Shown here piece after piece: positions 8,135 to 15,785 of a stretch of DNA of 36,997 nucleotides. Both the position numbers and the translations under genes were made by a program. The notes under the pieces were generated by a model. That model was given only the letters and a program-made list of their open reading frames with translations. It was not told the DNA's origin and made no database searches. Source of the stretch: an uncultured Clostridia bacterium (GTDB lineage: Bacteria; Bacillota; Clostridia; TANB77; CAG-508); NCBI GenBank assembly GCA_949455995.1, contig CASUIT010000003.1, forward strand, positions 1-36,997, in the 5' to 3' direction. How positions within the stretch are numbered: position 1 is the first letter of the stretch; the number at the start of each line of letters is the position of its first letter.

Positions 8135-8579
8135 TTCTACCACAAGCAATTTTAGTTCCAGAGTTCCCACTTGGTTGAGAGGTAAAGTCATCAGGAGAAT
8201 CATGAATTATAATAACATGACCTAAAATATTTTTTATTTCAAATTTGTTTATTAAAACACTCATATACGCATAGCCATTATTTTCAAGTAAAGGAGGTAA
8301 ATCTCCAATATGAAAAGGATGAGGGCAATTGGTAAGATTTAAATGTGATTTAGCATTTGCAAATTCATCATTTGCATTTCCTGTACAAGAAGTACCTTCA
8401 TGAATATGAAAACCAAAAAATTTGCCAATACAATTGTTCGATTGAGGCAAATTAGTTACTTTAGCAGTAACTAATACACCATTTTTGGTCTCTTTAAAAG
8501 TAACAATTCCATTAATATTAGGATATTTTTTCCCACCTTTTATATAGGCTTTTGCATGGTTAAAAATATGTGTAAACAT
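8124..8579 (-). CDS. sodC: Copper/zinc superoxide dismutase family protein
   Basis: The family disproportionates superoxide. I place the start at ATG 8579, where GAGGTG lies 6-7 bases upstream, giving 151 residues. An upstream in-frame ATG at 8654 lacks a good ribosome binding site. Conserved features include GFHIHEG (copper ligands His-x-His), HPFHIGDLPPL (bridging and zinc histidines plus Asp), HVIIIHDSPDDF (copper His) and the C-terminal GNSGTKIACG. The cysteines of TSC and IACG fit the family disulphide. There is no signal peptide, so the product may be cytoplasmic. That is unusual, because most bacterial SodC proteins are exported. The histidines are all present, so activity is plausible. 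Confidence 0.85.
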   Translation of the reverse strand: MFTHIFNHAKAYIKGGKKYPNINGIVTFKETKNGVLVTAKVTNLPQSNNCIGKFFGFHIHEGTSCTGNANDEFANAKSHLNLTNCPHPFHIGDLPPLLENNGYAYMSVLINKFEIKNILGHVIIIHDSPDDFTSQPSGNSGTKIACGRIKK

Positions 8580-8659
8580 GGTAAACACCTCTTTTTTAAT
8601 AGTATATTCCATAAATAAATTATGGTTACTACTAATATGTTGTGTTGTTATCATAAAGC

Positions 8660-9943
8660 CTAGGAAGATGCTTTGCCTATTTTAGCAATACTCATCTCTA
8701 TATATTTTGCTGCCTCTCTTCCAGAGTATGCTGCCCAAGCTACTGTCGATTTTATTCCTGCAAGATCGCCACCAGCATATATTTTTGGATTAGAAGTTTG
8801 ATAATTTTCATTAATTTCAATATTTCCCCATTTGTTTGTTTTTAATCCTAATTTTTTAACATAAGGTTCCACTTGTGAACCAAGTGCCATTATTACATAA
8901 TCTGTTGCTATTTTATAATTGCTATTTTCGATATTAACAGGTACTAGTCTGCTTTCTTTTTCTTTTTGTACCAATCGTGTTTTCATTAATTCTAATTTTT
9001 CTACTTTTTCTGTTCCAATAATTTTTACGATATTATTTTGAAATAAAAATTCAATTCCTTCTTTTATGGCATCTTGTACTTCTTTGTCCTCGGCTGGCAT
9101 TTGTTGTCTGGCTCTTCGATAAATAACTTTTACTTCTTTTGCTCCTAATTTTTTAATGGTTCTAGCACAATCCATCGCTACATTTCCTCCACCAATTACA
9201 GCAACTCTCTTCCCTTCATATTTAGGATGTAAGTTATATTCTAAAAGTTCATTTCCTCCAAATACCCCTTCTAGTTCTTCTCCTTGTATTCCCATTTTAC
9301 AAGATTGATTGGCTCCTATACTTAAGAAAATAGCATCATATTGTTTTTCTAAATCTGGTATAAAAATATCCTTTCCTAGTTGATGATTGTATTTTACTTT
9401 TATGCCTAATTGCAAAATTTTATCTACCGTTTTTTGTACAATTTCTTTTGGTAAACGAAATTCTGGGATCCCATGTACCAATAATCCCCCTAAATAATGA
9501 TATTTTTCATAAATAGTTACTTGTATTCCTTTTTTAGCCAAAAAAGCACTTGCGGTTAAACCAGCTGGTCCCCCACCTATCACAGCTACTTTCTTATTGT
9601 TTTTATTGTTTTTTAATTCTTTTTCATAACAATTTAATAAACTTTTTTCTTCTTTTGCCATAACATCAAAGGTGTACGCCTCTAACTCACCAATGGACAC
9701 AGGCTCTGCTTTTATGCCTCTTATACAAGATCCTTGACATTGTTTTTTGTGTGGACAAATTCTTCCACAAACGCCTTGTAATACTGTTGTTTCTGATAAT
9801 ATTTCATAGGCTTTTTGATAATTTTCTTTTCTAATTTGTTCGATAAATTGTGGAATATGGTTTCCTAAAGGACACCCCTTTATGGCACATGGATTTGTTT
9901 TACAATTTAAACAATAATTTGATTTTTCTTTTATTTCTTCCAT
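8660..9943 (-). CDS. NAD(P)-dependent FAD oxidoreductase, GltD/NfnB-like
   Basis: This 427-residue flavoprotein resembles the small subunit of glutamate synthase and related electron-transfer subunits. The N-terminal cysteines (CLNCKTNPC, CPLG, CGRICPHKKQCQGSC) match the Fe-S domain that precedes the flavin fold. An FAD-binding GGGPAGLTAS motif follows near residue 120. A second nucleotide-binding GGGNVAMDCAR (near 250) takes NAD(P)H, and the C-terminal YAGGDLAG binds FAD. No glutamate synthase large subunit is adjacent, so its partner is unknown. It lies 7 bases downstream of the uracil-DNA glycosylase gene, so the two are probably co-transcribed. AAGGAT precedes the ATG. Confidence 0.85.
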   Translation of the reverse strand: MEEIKEKSNYCLNCKTNPCAIKGCPLGNHIPQFIEQIRKENYQKAYEILSETTVLQGVCGRICPHKKQCQGSCIRGIKAEPVSIGELEAYTFDVMAKEEKSLLNCYEKELKNNKNNKKVAVIGGGPAGLTASAFLAKKGIQVTIYEKYHYLGGLLVHGIPEFRLPKEIVQKTVDKILQLGIKVKYNHQLGKDIFIPDLEKQYDAIFLSIGANQSCKMGIQGEELEGVFGGNELLEYNLHPKYEGKRVAVIGGGNVAMDCARTIKKLGAKEVKVIYRRARQQMPAEDKEVQDAIKEGIEFLFQNNIVKIIGTEKVEKLELMKTRLVQKEKESRLVPVNIENSNYKIATDYVIMALGSQVEPYVKKLGLKTNKWGNIEINENYQTSNPKIYAGGDLAGIKSTVAWAAYSGREAAKYIEMSIAKIGKASS

Positions 9944-9950
9944 TTCTTTT

Positions 9951-10507
9951 TTATCCTTTTCCTTTTATTTTTACCACCATTTGCAAGTCACGAATAAAAT
10001 CAATCTTTTTGGTTTCATCCCTTAATAATGCAGCTGGATGCCAAGTTGGCATATATCTAATTTGTTTTTTTTCAATCCACTTTCCTCTACTAGCTGTAAT
10101 TCCATATTCTTTTCCTAAAATATTTTTTAATGCTACACTTCCGAAGTAACACAATTATTTCTGGTTTTACTAAAATGACTTGATTTCTTAAATAATTTAA
10201 ACATGCAAAAGCTTCTTCTTCCTCTGGATTTCGATTTCCTGGTGGTCTACATTTTACAATATTGGCAATATATACTTCTTCTCTTTTTATACCAACTGTT
10301 TGAAATGCCATATTCATCAGTTTTCCTGCTCTACCTACAAATGGTTCTCCGTAATCTATCTTCATCTGCTCCAGGTCCTTCTCCTATAAACATGATGTTA
10401 GCTTTTTTATTTCCTACCCCAAAAACAATATTTTGTCTTGTTTTACACAATTTACATTTCTTACAATTTATAATTGAATTTTCTAGTTCTTCCCATGTTT
10501 CAAACAT
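9951..10507 (-). CDS. Uracil-DNA glycosylase, family 4/5 (Fe-S type), read through two CGG +1 shift sites
   Basis: The enzyme removes uracil from DNA to start base-excision repair. In the standard frame the gene falls into three pieces. Skipping C at in-frame CGG codons 10351-10349 and 10143-10141 restores a 184-residue protein. The restored joins read GADEDRL-GEPFVGRAGKL (family motif) and EIIVLL-GSVALKNILG. Expected Fe-S cysteines are present in CKKCKLC and CRPPGNRNP...FAC. The NIVKCRPPGNRNP and TWHPAALLR motifs are typical of family 4. The start is ATG 10507 behind AGGAG. Both shifts fall inside conserved glycine positions, so random decay is unlikely. Neighbours are an LD-carboxypeptidase gene upstream and the GltD-like gene downstream, all closely spaced. 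Confidence 0.85.
10141..10143 (-). other. In-frame CGG, +1 shift site 2 (uracil-DNA glycosylase)
   Basis: The frame reads GTG TTA CTT CGG AAG TGT. Skipping C gives CTT GGA AGT GTA GCA TTA, restoring the conserved LGSVAL segment. The CGG is 69 codons after the previous shifted codon. Confidence 0.85.
10349..10351 (-). other. In-frame CGG, +1 shift site 1 (uracil-DNA glycosylase)
   Basis: Frame zero reads GAT AGA TTA CGG AGA ACC and stops soon after (CGT AGA TAG... region). Skipping C gives TTA GGA GAA CCA TTT, restoring the GEPFVG motif. The CGG is codon 53. Confidence 0.85.
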
Positions 10508-10516
10508 TTTCTACTC

Positions 10517-11437
10517 CTATTTTACACATTGTTCTATTAATTCTATTTTTTGTCTTTTGTTGGTATCTATTTTTGCTTTTGTGCCAATTGGGATCACTAT
10601 TTTTGTTTCAATATGTCCAAAATTATTGGATTGAATGATAGGAAAGGTGTATTCTTTTCCTAAAACATCTTTTATAATTTGTTCTAATTTCACCTTACTT
10701 TCGTGTTCATAACTTCCAATCCACAGTCCTCTTATTTGGTTAAAGACGCCATTTTGTTTCATCTTATGTATATAATTATTTACTAAGGCTGGTGGACTTT
10801 CTAAACCAAATTCTTCTAAAAACAATATTTTGTTGGTAAAATTCAATTGATAACTTCCAGATATCATATTTGTGACTAAACTTAAATTTCCACCTATTAA
10901 TTCTCCTTGTGCTTGTCCTTCCTGAATGCAAACATATTCTTCTTCTACCGTTCCTAATTCTAAACTTCCCTCTAATAATCTTTTTAAAATCTCTTGATAA
11001 TTTTCATGAGATTCTTCCTTACTTATGTTTTTAAAATTTGCCCCATTAAAAGTTACTAATCCTGTTTTGGCTGTAATCATGTTAGTAATCGATGTAATGT
11101 CACTATAACCACAAATAATTTTAGGATTTTTCTTTATTAATTCATAATCTAAATACTCAAAAGTAGCATTTGAGTTAAATCCTCCTGTTGCACACCATAT
11201 CATTTTTACTTCTTCATCTTGGAACATTTCATTGATATCTTCTGCCTTTTCTTTTGCGGTACTACTATATCCATATGTATTAGAAAATAAATTTTTTCCA
11301 TATTTTACACAAAAACCTGCTTTTTCTAATTTGCTTTTAGCTTTTTCTAACTCTTCTATTTTATCTCCTATAATGGGATCCGAAGGTGCTACTACTCCAA
11401 TGGTATCACCTATCTTTAGTTTTTGAGGAATCATCAT
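10517..11437 (-). CDS. LD-carboxypeptidase, peptidase family S66 (LdcA/MccF-like)
   Basis: Family S66 enzymes cleave the terminal D-amino acid from murein tetrapeptides during peptidoglycan recycling; the MccF branch instead hydrolyses peptide-nucleotide antibiotics. The 306-residue protein has the nucleophile region GYSDIT (Ser112), the acidic FLEEF (Glu208/209) and the histidine in NFGHIETK (His275), the family's Ser-Glu-His triad. VVAPSDP near residue 15 and WCATGG near 81 are also family signatures. It lacks a signal peptide, as expected for a cytoplasmic enzyme. Either of the first two ATG codons could start it; AAAGGAATG lies upstream. It leads the closely spaced set with uracil-DNA glycosylase and the GltD-like gene. 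Confidence 0.85.
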   Translation of the reverse strand: MMIPQKLKIGDTIGVVAPSDPIIGDKIEELEKAKSKLEKAGFCVKYGKNLFSNTYGYSSTAKEKAEDINEMFQDEEVKMIWCATGGFNSNATFEYLDYELIKKNPKIICGYSDITSITNMITAKTGLVTFNGANFKNISKEESHENYQEILKRLLEGSLELGTVEEEYVCIQEGQAQGELIGGNLSLVTNMISGSYQLNFTNKILFLEEFGLESPPALVNNYIHKMKQNGVFNQIRGLWIGSYEHESKVKLEQIIKDVLGKEYTFPIIQSNNFGHIETKIVIPIGTKAKIDTNKRQKIELIEQCVK

Positions 11438-11513
11438 TTTTTCATTCCTTTCTCTTCTTTCATTGTTTTGAATCGATATTTACTAACAACAATCTTGACA
11501 TATATCAATAAGA

Positions 11514-11545
11514 TGAGACAAAAAAGACCTGTCCCTACTGTCTCA
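11514..11545 (+). repeat. REP-like palindrome, copy 1
   Basis: TGAGACA and TGTCTCA ends enclose AAAAAGACCTGTCCCTAC. The copy provides the TGA stop codon of the pgeF-like gene (11545-11543). Confidence 0.9.
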
Positions 11546-12382
11546 TTTTAATTCTATTAATGCTGTATTTAGTCCATACTCTTTTTTCTCTACTCGATAA
11601 GAATGAATTTGTTTACAATGGCATACACTACAAATTCCACTGTCTATTATATTTTCTGCTTTTAGCCCTTCTTTTTCTAATAGAATTTGATTTATTTTTA
11701 TGGTATCAATATACCATTTGTTTTTTGTTTCATTTGCCAAAATGATTTCTTGTGCTTCTTCTATCTCTTTAAATTCTTTTTCAAAAAGCTCTTTTACGTC
11801 TTTGTCTACTTCAAAATGACATTTTCTAATACTTGGACAAATACAACATATAATGTCTTCTGGTTTGCTTTGAAATTCTTGTTTCATTTTTTTTACTGTT
11901 TCTACTGCTATTCTTTGTATGGTTCCTTTCCATCCAGAATGGGTGTTGGCAATTACCTTTTTTATTGGGTCTAAGAAAAGCAATAAAACACAGTCTGCAT
12001 TTGTAGTAGATAGCATTATATTTTTTTGATTGGTTATTAGCCCATCTGTTTTATTGTATGTTTCTAAATTGAAGTCTGGCTCTGCCTTTTTTTCCTTTTC
12101 TTTTACTATTTTTACTTCTTTTGTATGATTTTGATTTGGCTTTACAATATGCTCTTTTTTTGAGTTTATTTCAAAACATAATTCTTCATAGTCTTTTAGT
12201 GCTTTTTGATAATTTTTGGTATCTAATTTTTCTTTGTTAGCTTTTGCTGTTCTATAATTTTTATCAATTCCTATGCTATAAGCATGATTGATTATGTTTT
12301 TATATTCCAACAATTTTTTAAATTGTAAATATTCTATGCCTTGTTTTTTAACATGTATTATATTTTCATTTGATAAATCCAA
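11543..12382 (-). CDS. pgeF: Laccase-domain protein, peptidoglycan editing factor PgeF (YfiH family)
   Basis: This Cu-oxidase_4/YfiH-family protein is thought to correct mis-incorporated L-serine in peptidoglycan precursors and has purine-nucleoside phosphorylase or deaminase activity in relatives. The core motifs are NADC (Cys131), THSGWKGT (His148), CHFEV (Cys188) and the C-terminal GICSVC. An extra lysine- and glutamate-rich stretch, about residues 75-105, interrupts the N-terminal half and may be a linker. The start appears to be TTG at 12382 with AAGGAAG upstream; no suitable ATG precedes the conserved part. The stop codon comes from a REP-like repeat, so the original C-terminus may have been slightly changed. 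It follows addB by about 30 bases. Confidence 0.85.
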   Translation of the reverse strand: MDLSNENIIHVKKQGIEYLQFKKLLEYKNIINHAYSIGIDKNYRTAKANKEKLDTKNYQKALKDYEELCFEINSKKEHIVKPNQNHTKEVKIVKEKEKKAEPDFNLETYNKTDGLITNQKNIMLSTTNADCVLLLFLDPIKKVIANTHSGWKGTIQRIAVETVKKMKQEFQSKPEDIICCICPSIRKCHFEVDKDVKELFEKEFKEIEEAQEIILANETKNKWYIDTIKINQILLEKEGLKAENIIDSGICSVCHCKQIHSYRVEKKEYGLNTALIELK

Positions 12383-12412
12383 AAAACTCTCTTCCTTTCT
12401 ATGTCATTTGTT

Positions 12413-15400
12413 TTATTTTTCTACTTTTTCCATATCTTTTTCCATTTTTGATAGTATATCATCTTTTGATTTTTTGTCAATATAATAGTATTTATTATTT
12501 TTGGCACAAAAACCACAAATTACCTTATATTCACAATATTCACATGGTGTCTTTCCATTTTTATTATATGGTTTTAAATCGATTTTACCACTCCATATTT
12601 CTTTTGCAATCTGTTTTATGATAAAATTAATATAATCTTGTAACACTTTAAATTCTTTTTCGTCTACACCATTTGTCCATTTTTCATTTACGTTTCCAGA
12701 TGTGGTAATACTTGCTGGAACTAGTTTAGAAGTCCCATGGGTTAAGGTGTTATCATTCATTTTTATGATTTTAACATCTGCTAAAATTAATCCTTTCATT
12801 CGAAAATTTTTTTTAATTTGCTCTTCTATTTCCTCTTCTGATATTTTCCTATCTGCTTTTATCATTTGCTCTAATAAAGAAAAATAAAAAATTCCAGCAG
12901 GCTTTCGTTCTTCTTCTTGACAAATGGCATCTAAATAGGTTAATAACTGAATTTGAAGTCCTGCATAAACTTCATTTAAATCTACATTTTTGCTTGCTGA
13001 TTTGTAGTCAATAATTCTTACATATTTCCCATTACTAATATCAACTCGATCTATTTTTCCTGTTATTTCAACTTTTTTTCCATCTTCTAATGTTAATTCA
13101 ATTGGTTGATATTTTCCTTTTTTGGCAAATTCTACTTCTACGCCTTCTATTGAAAAATCACTATAAATTAAAGTTTGTATGATATATTTTAATGCTTTGC
13201 TAACCATTTTTTTCAAACGCCCTACTAATAATTTATATTTTGCTGTTGAACAAAAAATATAATTCTTGCTTTGTTGTAAGCTTTTCTCCATTATTTGAGA
13301 AACCATTTGGTAAATTTCTTCTTCTTCTATTTGGGCTAATTCTAAACCTTGTTCTTTTACTTGTTTAAAAAATTCGTCTATGGTCTCGTGCATAAAAGTT
13401 CCTGTTTGAAAGGTATGTATTTTTAATTCGTCTTTTTCTTTTAGTTTTAATCCATATTGCAAATAATAAGAAAAGGGACAACTTCTATATTTTTCTAATC
13501 TTGAAACACTGGTATTTAATGTGTTTCCATATAGTTTTTCCATACTTTGGGGTTGGATTTTTTGTGGTATATTGGTATGGTTTAAACCTTGTAAATCATT
13601 TGCTAATTTTTCTTGCCAATGGCTTTTTCTTTTATAATATTGATATAGATGATACCATACAGGATCTATTTCTTTTTTTTCTCTAAGTTTTGCAATATTT
13701 TCTAGTAATGCTTCATATACCACTTGTTTGTTTGCCATTACATATTGTTTATTGGTTAAATCACTTTTCTCTTCTAACTTAGGATAGAGCTTTTTTATTT
13801 TATGAATTAACATAGAAGGTCTTAAAGGTTTCCCCTCTTTGTCAGATGAAAGGTAGGATAAGTAGATACTATTTTGTGCTGTGGTAAATGCTTTGTAAAT
13901 ATTAAAATTATCCTCATATAACTTTTCTTTTGTCCCTTTGGCAAGCTCTATTCCATCTTGTTTTAATTTTTCTCGATCGGCATCATCTAAAAAACCTTCC
14001 TCCTTATTTACACTTGGAAAACTTCCATCATTTAAACCAATGATAAATACCGTTTTTACTTTGTGACTTCTTGACCTTTCTATATCACCAAAGATTACTT
14101 GATCTTGTGTTCCTGGAATTTTTGCTAATTGGCTATTTCTTAATCCTATTTTTAAAATTCTTATATATTGTTCTATGGTAGTTTTTTCTTCTCCTAATAC
14201 TAAAATCATTTCATCTAATAAATTTAAAATAATTTTATAACTTTCTAGGTATTCTTGTGCTAAGTCTAATAAGTTTTTTTCTTCTAATTCTTGTATTTTT
14301 TTTGTTATGGTTTCTTCTATGTTTTGATTTTGTATCCATTCGTATAAACATTTTGTTATGTGTTTTATGGTTTTTTTAGAATCGATTTTTTCTTTTAACA
14401 TTAACAATGGTTCTATGATTTGTTTTCTTAATTCATTATATCTTTCTATTTTTTGCTTTTTTTCTTCTTTTTCTATTTCATAACAAAAATCTTTTTTCCA
14501 CTTATTTTGCTTAATCCCCCATTTATTGGCATAGTTTTCTAGTTCAAATATTTCATCAAAATCTATCTGGCTAAATCCTAATTTTAAATAATTAAATACA
14601 CTATTTTTTGAGAAATTTTGTTTTAATATTTCTAATATTGCCAGTAGATATTGTATGATAATATTTTGAGTAACTTCTCTTTTTTCGTCAATAAATACAG
14701 GGATTTGATATTTGGCAAAGATAGCTCTTACACAAGGTGCATATTCGCTTATATTTTTTGTGATAATTGCTATGTCTTTATATCTTCTATCTTCCTTTTT
14801 TATTAAGTTTGTAATTTGCTTTGCCATATTTTCTATTTCTGAATAGGGATTTTGTGCTAAAAACAAATGTAGGTTTTCCACATCTTCTTCATATATTGTG
14901 TATTTTTGTGATTTTATATTTTCACTTAAGTGTTTTAATTCTTTTGTTTGAAAACGATAGTTCTTTTCTAAATGGATTGGCTTTTCTATTTCAAAGTTAT
15001 TCTCATTTACCATACTCCAAATTTTAGCAATGGTTATTTTATTGGAATAAAATATGTCTATGTCTGGATTGGTATTTATGTTTAAATCATCAGTAGTTAT
15101 TGTGATATTTACTTGTTTGGCAAGTTTGATAAATTGTTTGATTACTTCATATTCTTGTTTGGTAAAACCTGCAAATTCGTCTAAATAGATAATACTATTT
15201 TGGACAAAATTAGTACTTTCTATTGAATTGGCAAGTATTTCTAGTAACGTAGTTTCTTCTATATATTTCCCTTTTATTTGTTCTTCAAATTTTTCATAAA
15301 TTAAAGTAATGTCTTTTAATTTAGTTTGTAAGTAAGTATCTTCTATCTTTTGTGTTTCTTTTTGCAAATCTTGGATGGTAATACTATGTTTTTTTAATTC

Positions 15401-15766
15401 TGTGATGGCTCTTACTGCTAAGTCAACATTTTCATCTGATTTTCCTAAAAATTTCAACTCTCCTTTATGTTTATTTAAAATATCATAAATAAGCATAGCT
15501 TTTCCACATTTGGATAATTGGGTTTTAGCACTTCCTCCTACTTCATTTAAAATACGATAAGCCATTCTACTTAAAGTTACTACTTCTGCATTCATAATGG
15601 CTCCAGAAGAAACTGTTTTCATTAATTTGGTTTCTGCGGTAAATGAAAATTGCTCTGGTGTAATCATATATATTTTGGTTTCTTCTTTCAATTGGTTTGC
15701 AATTTGTCTAAAACAATATTGACTTTTTCCGCTTCCTGGTTTTCCATATATGATTTTTAATCCCAT
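12413..15766 (-). CDS. addB: ATP-dependent nuclease subunit AddB
   Basis: AddB works with AddA to process double-strand breaks for recombination. The 1117-residue product starts with MGLKIIYGKPGSGKS, a Walker A site at residues 8-15. The C-terminal nuclease domain has GKIDRVD...IIDYKSA, a PD-(D/E)xK active site. The four iron-sulfur cysteines are visible as the Cys of RSCPFSYYLQYG and those of PCEYCEYKVIC (1075, 1078, 1084). The length fits the family. The start follows GGAGGATAAAA. The usual partner addA is not adjacent: the next gene is pgeF. It must lie elsewhere or be absent. No in-frame CGG occurs in more than a thousand codons. Confidence 0.92.
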   Translation of the reverse strand: MGLKIIYGKPGSGKSQYCFRQIANQLKEETKIYMITPEQFSFTAETKLMKTVSSGAIMNAEVVTLSRMAYRILNEVGGSAKTQLSKCGKAMLIYDILNKHKGELKFLGKSDENVDLAVRAITELKKHSITIQDLQKETQKIEDTYLQTKLKDITLIYEKFEEQIKGKYIEETTLLEILANSIESTNFVQNSIIYLDEFAGFTKQEYEVIKQFIKLAKQVNITITTDDLNINTNPDIDIFYSNKITIAKIWSMVNENNFEIEKPIHLEKNYRFQTKELKHLSENIKSQKYTIYEEDVENLHLFLAQNPYSEIENMAKQITNLIKKEDRRYKDIAIITKNISEYAPCVRAIFAKYQIPVFIDEKREVTQNIIIQYLLAILEILKQNFSKNSVFNYLKLGFSQIDFDEIFELENYANKWGIKQNKWKKDFCYEIEKEEKKQKIERYNELRKQIIEPLLMLKEKIDSKKTIKHITKCLYEWIQNQNIEETITKKIQELEEKNLLDLAQEYLESYKIILNLLDEMILVLGEEKTTIEQYIRILKIGLRNSQLAKIPGTQDQVIFGDIERSRSHKVKTVFIIGLNDGSFPSVNKEEGFLDDADREKLKQDGIELAKGTKEKLYEDNFNIYKAFTTAQNSIYLSYLSSDKEGKPLRPSMLIHKIKKLYPKLEEKSDLTNKQYVMANKQVVYEALLENIAKLREKKEIDPVWYHLYQYYKRKSHWQEKLANDLQGLNHTNIPQKIQPQSMEKLYGNTLNTSVSRLEKYRSCPFSYYLQYGLKLKEKDELKIHTFQTGTFMHETIDEFFKQVKEQGLELAQIEEEEIYQMVSQIMEKSLQQSKNYIFCSTAKYKLLVGRLKKMVSKALKYIIQTLIYSDFSIEGVEVEFAKKGKYQPIELTLEDGKKVEITGKIDRVDISNGKYVRIIDYKSASKNVDLNEVYAGLQIQLLTYLDAICQEEERKPAGIFYFSLLEQMIKADRKISEEEIEEQIKKNFRMKGLILADVKIIKMNDNTLTHGTSKLVPASITTSGNVNEKWTNGVDEKEFKVLQDYINFIIKQIAKEIWSGKIDLKPYNKNGKTPCEYCEYKVICGFCAKNNKYYYIDKKSKDDILSKMEKDMEKVEK

Positions 15767-15785
15767 TTTTATCCTCCAAACTCTT

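Noticed and set aside
10203-10634. Plus-strand ORF across the uracil-DNA glycosylase gene
   Set aside because: It lies antisense to a gene whose motifs are clear once the CGG shifts are taken into account, and it has no start signals.
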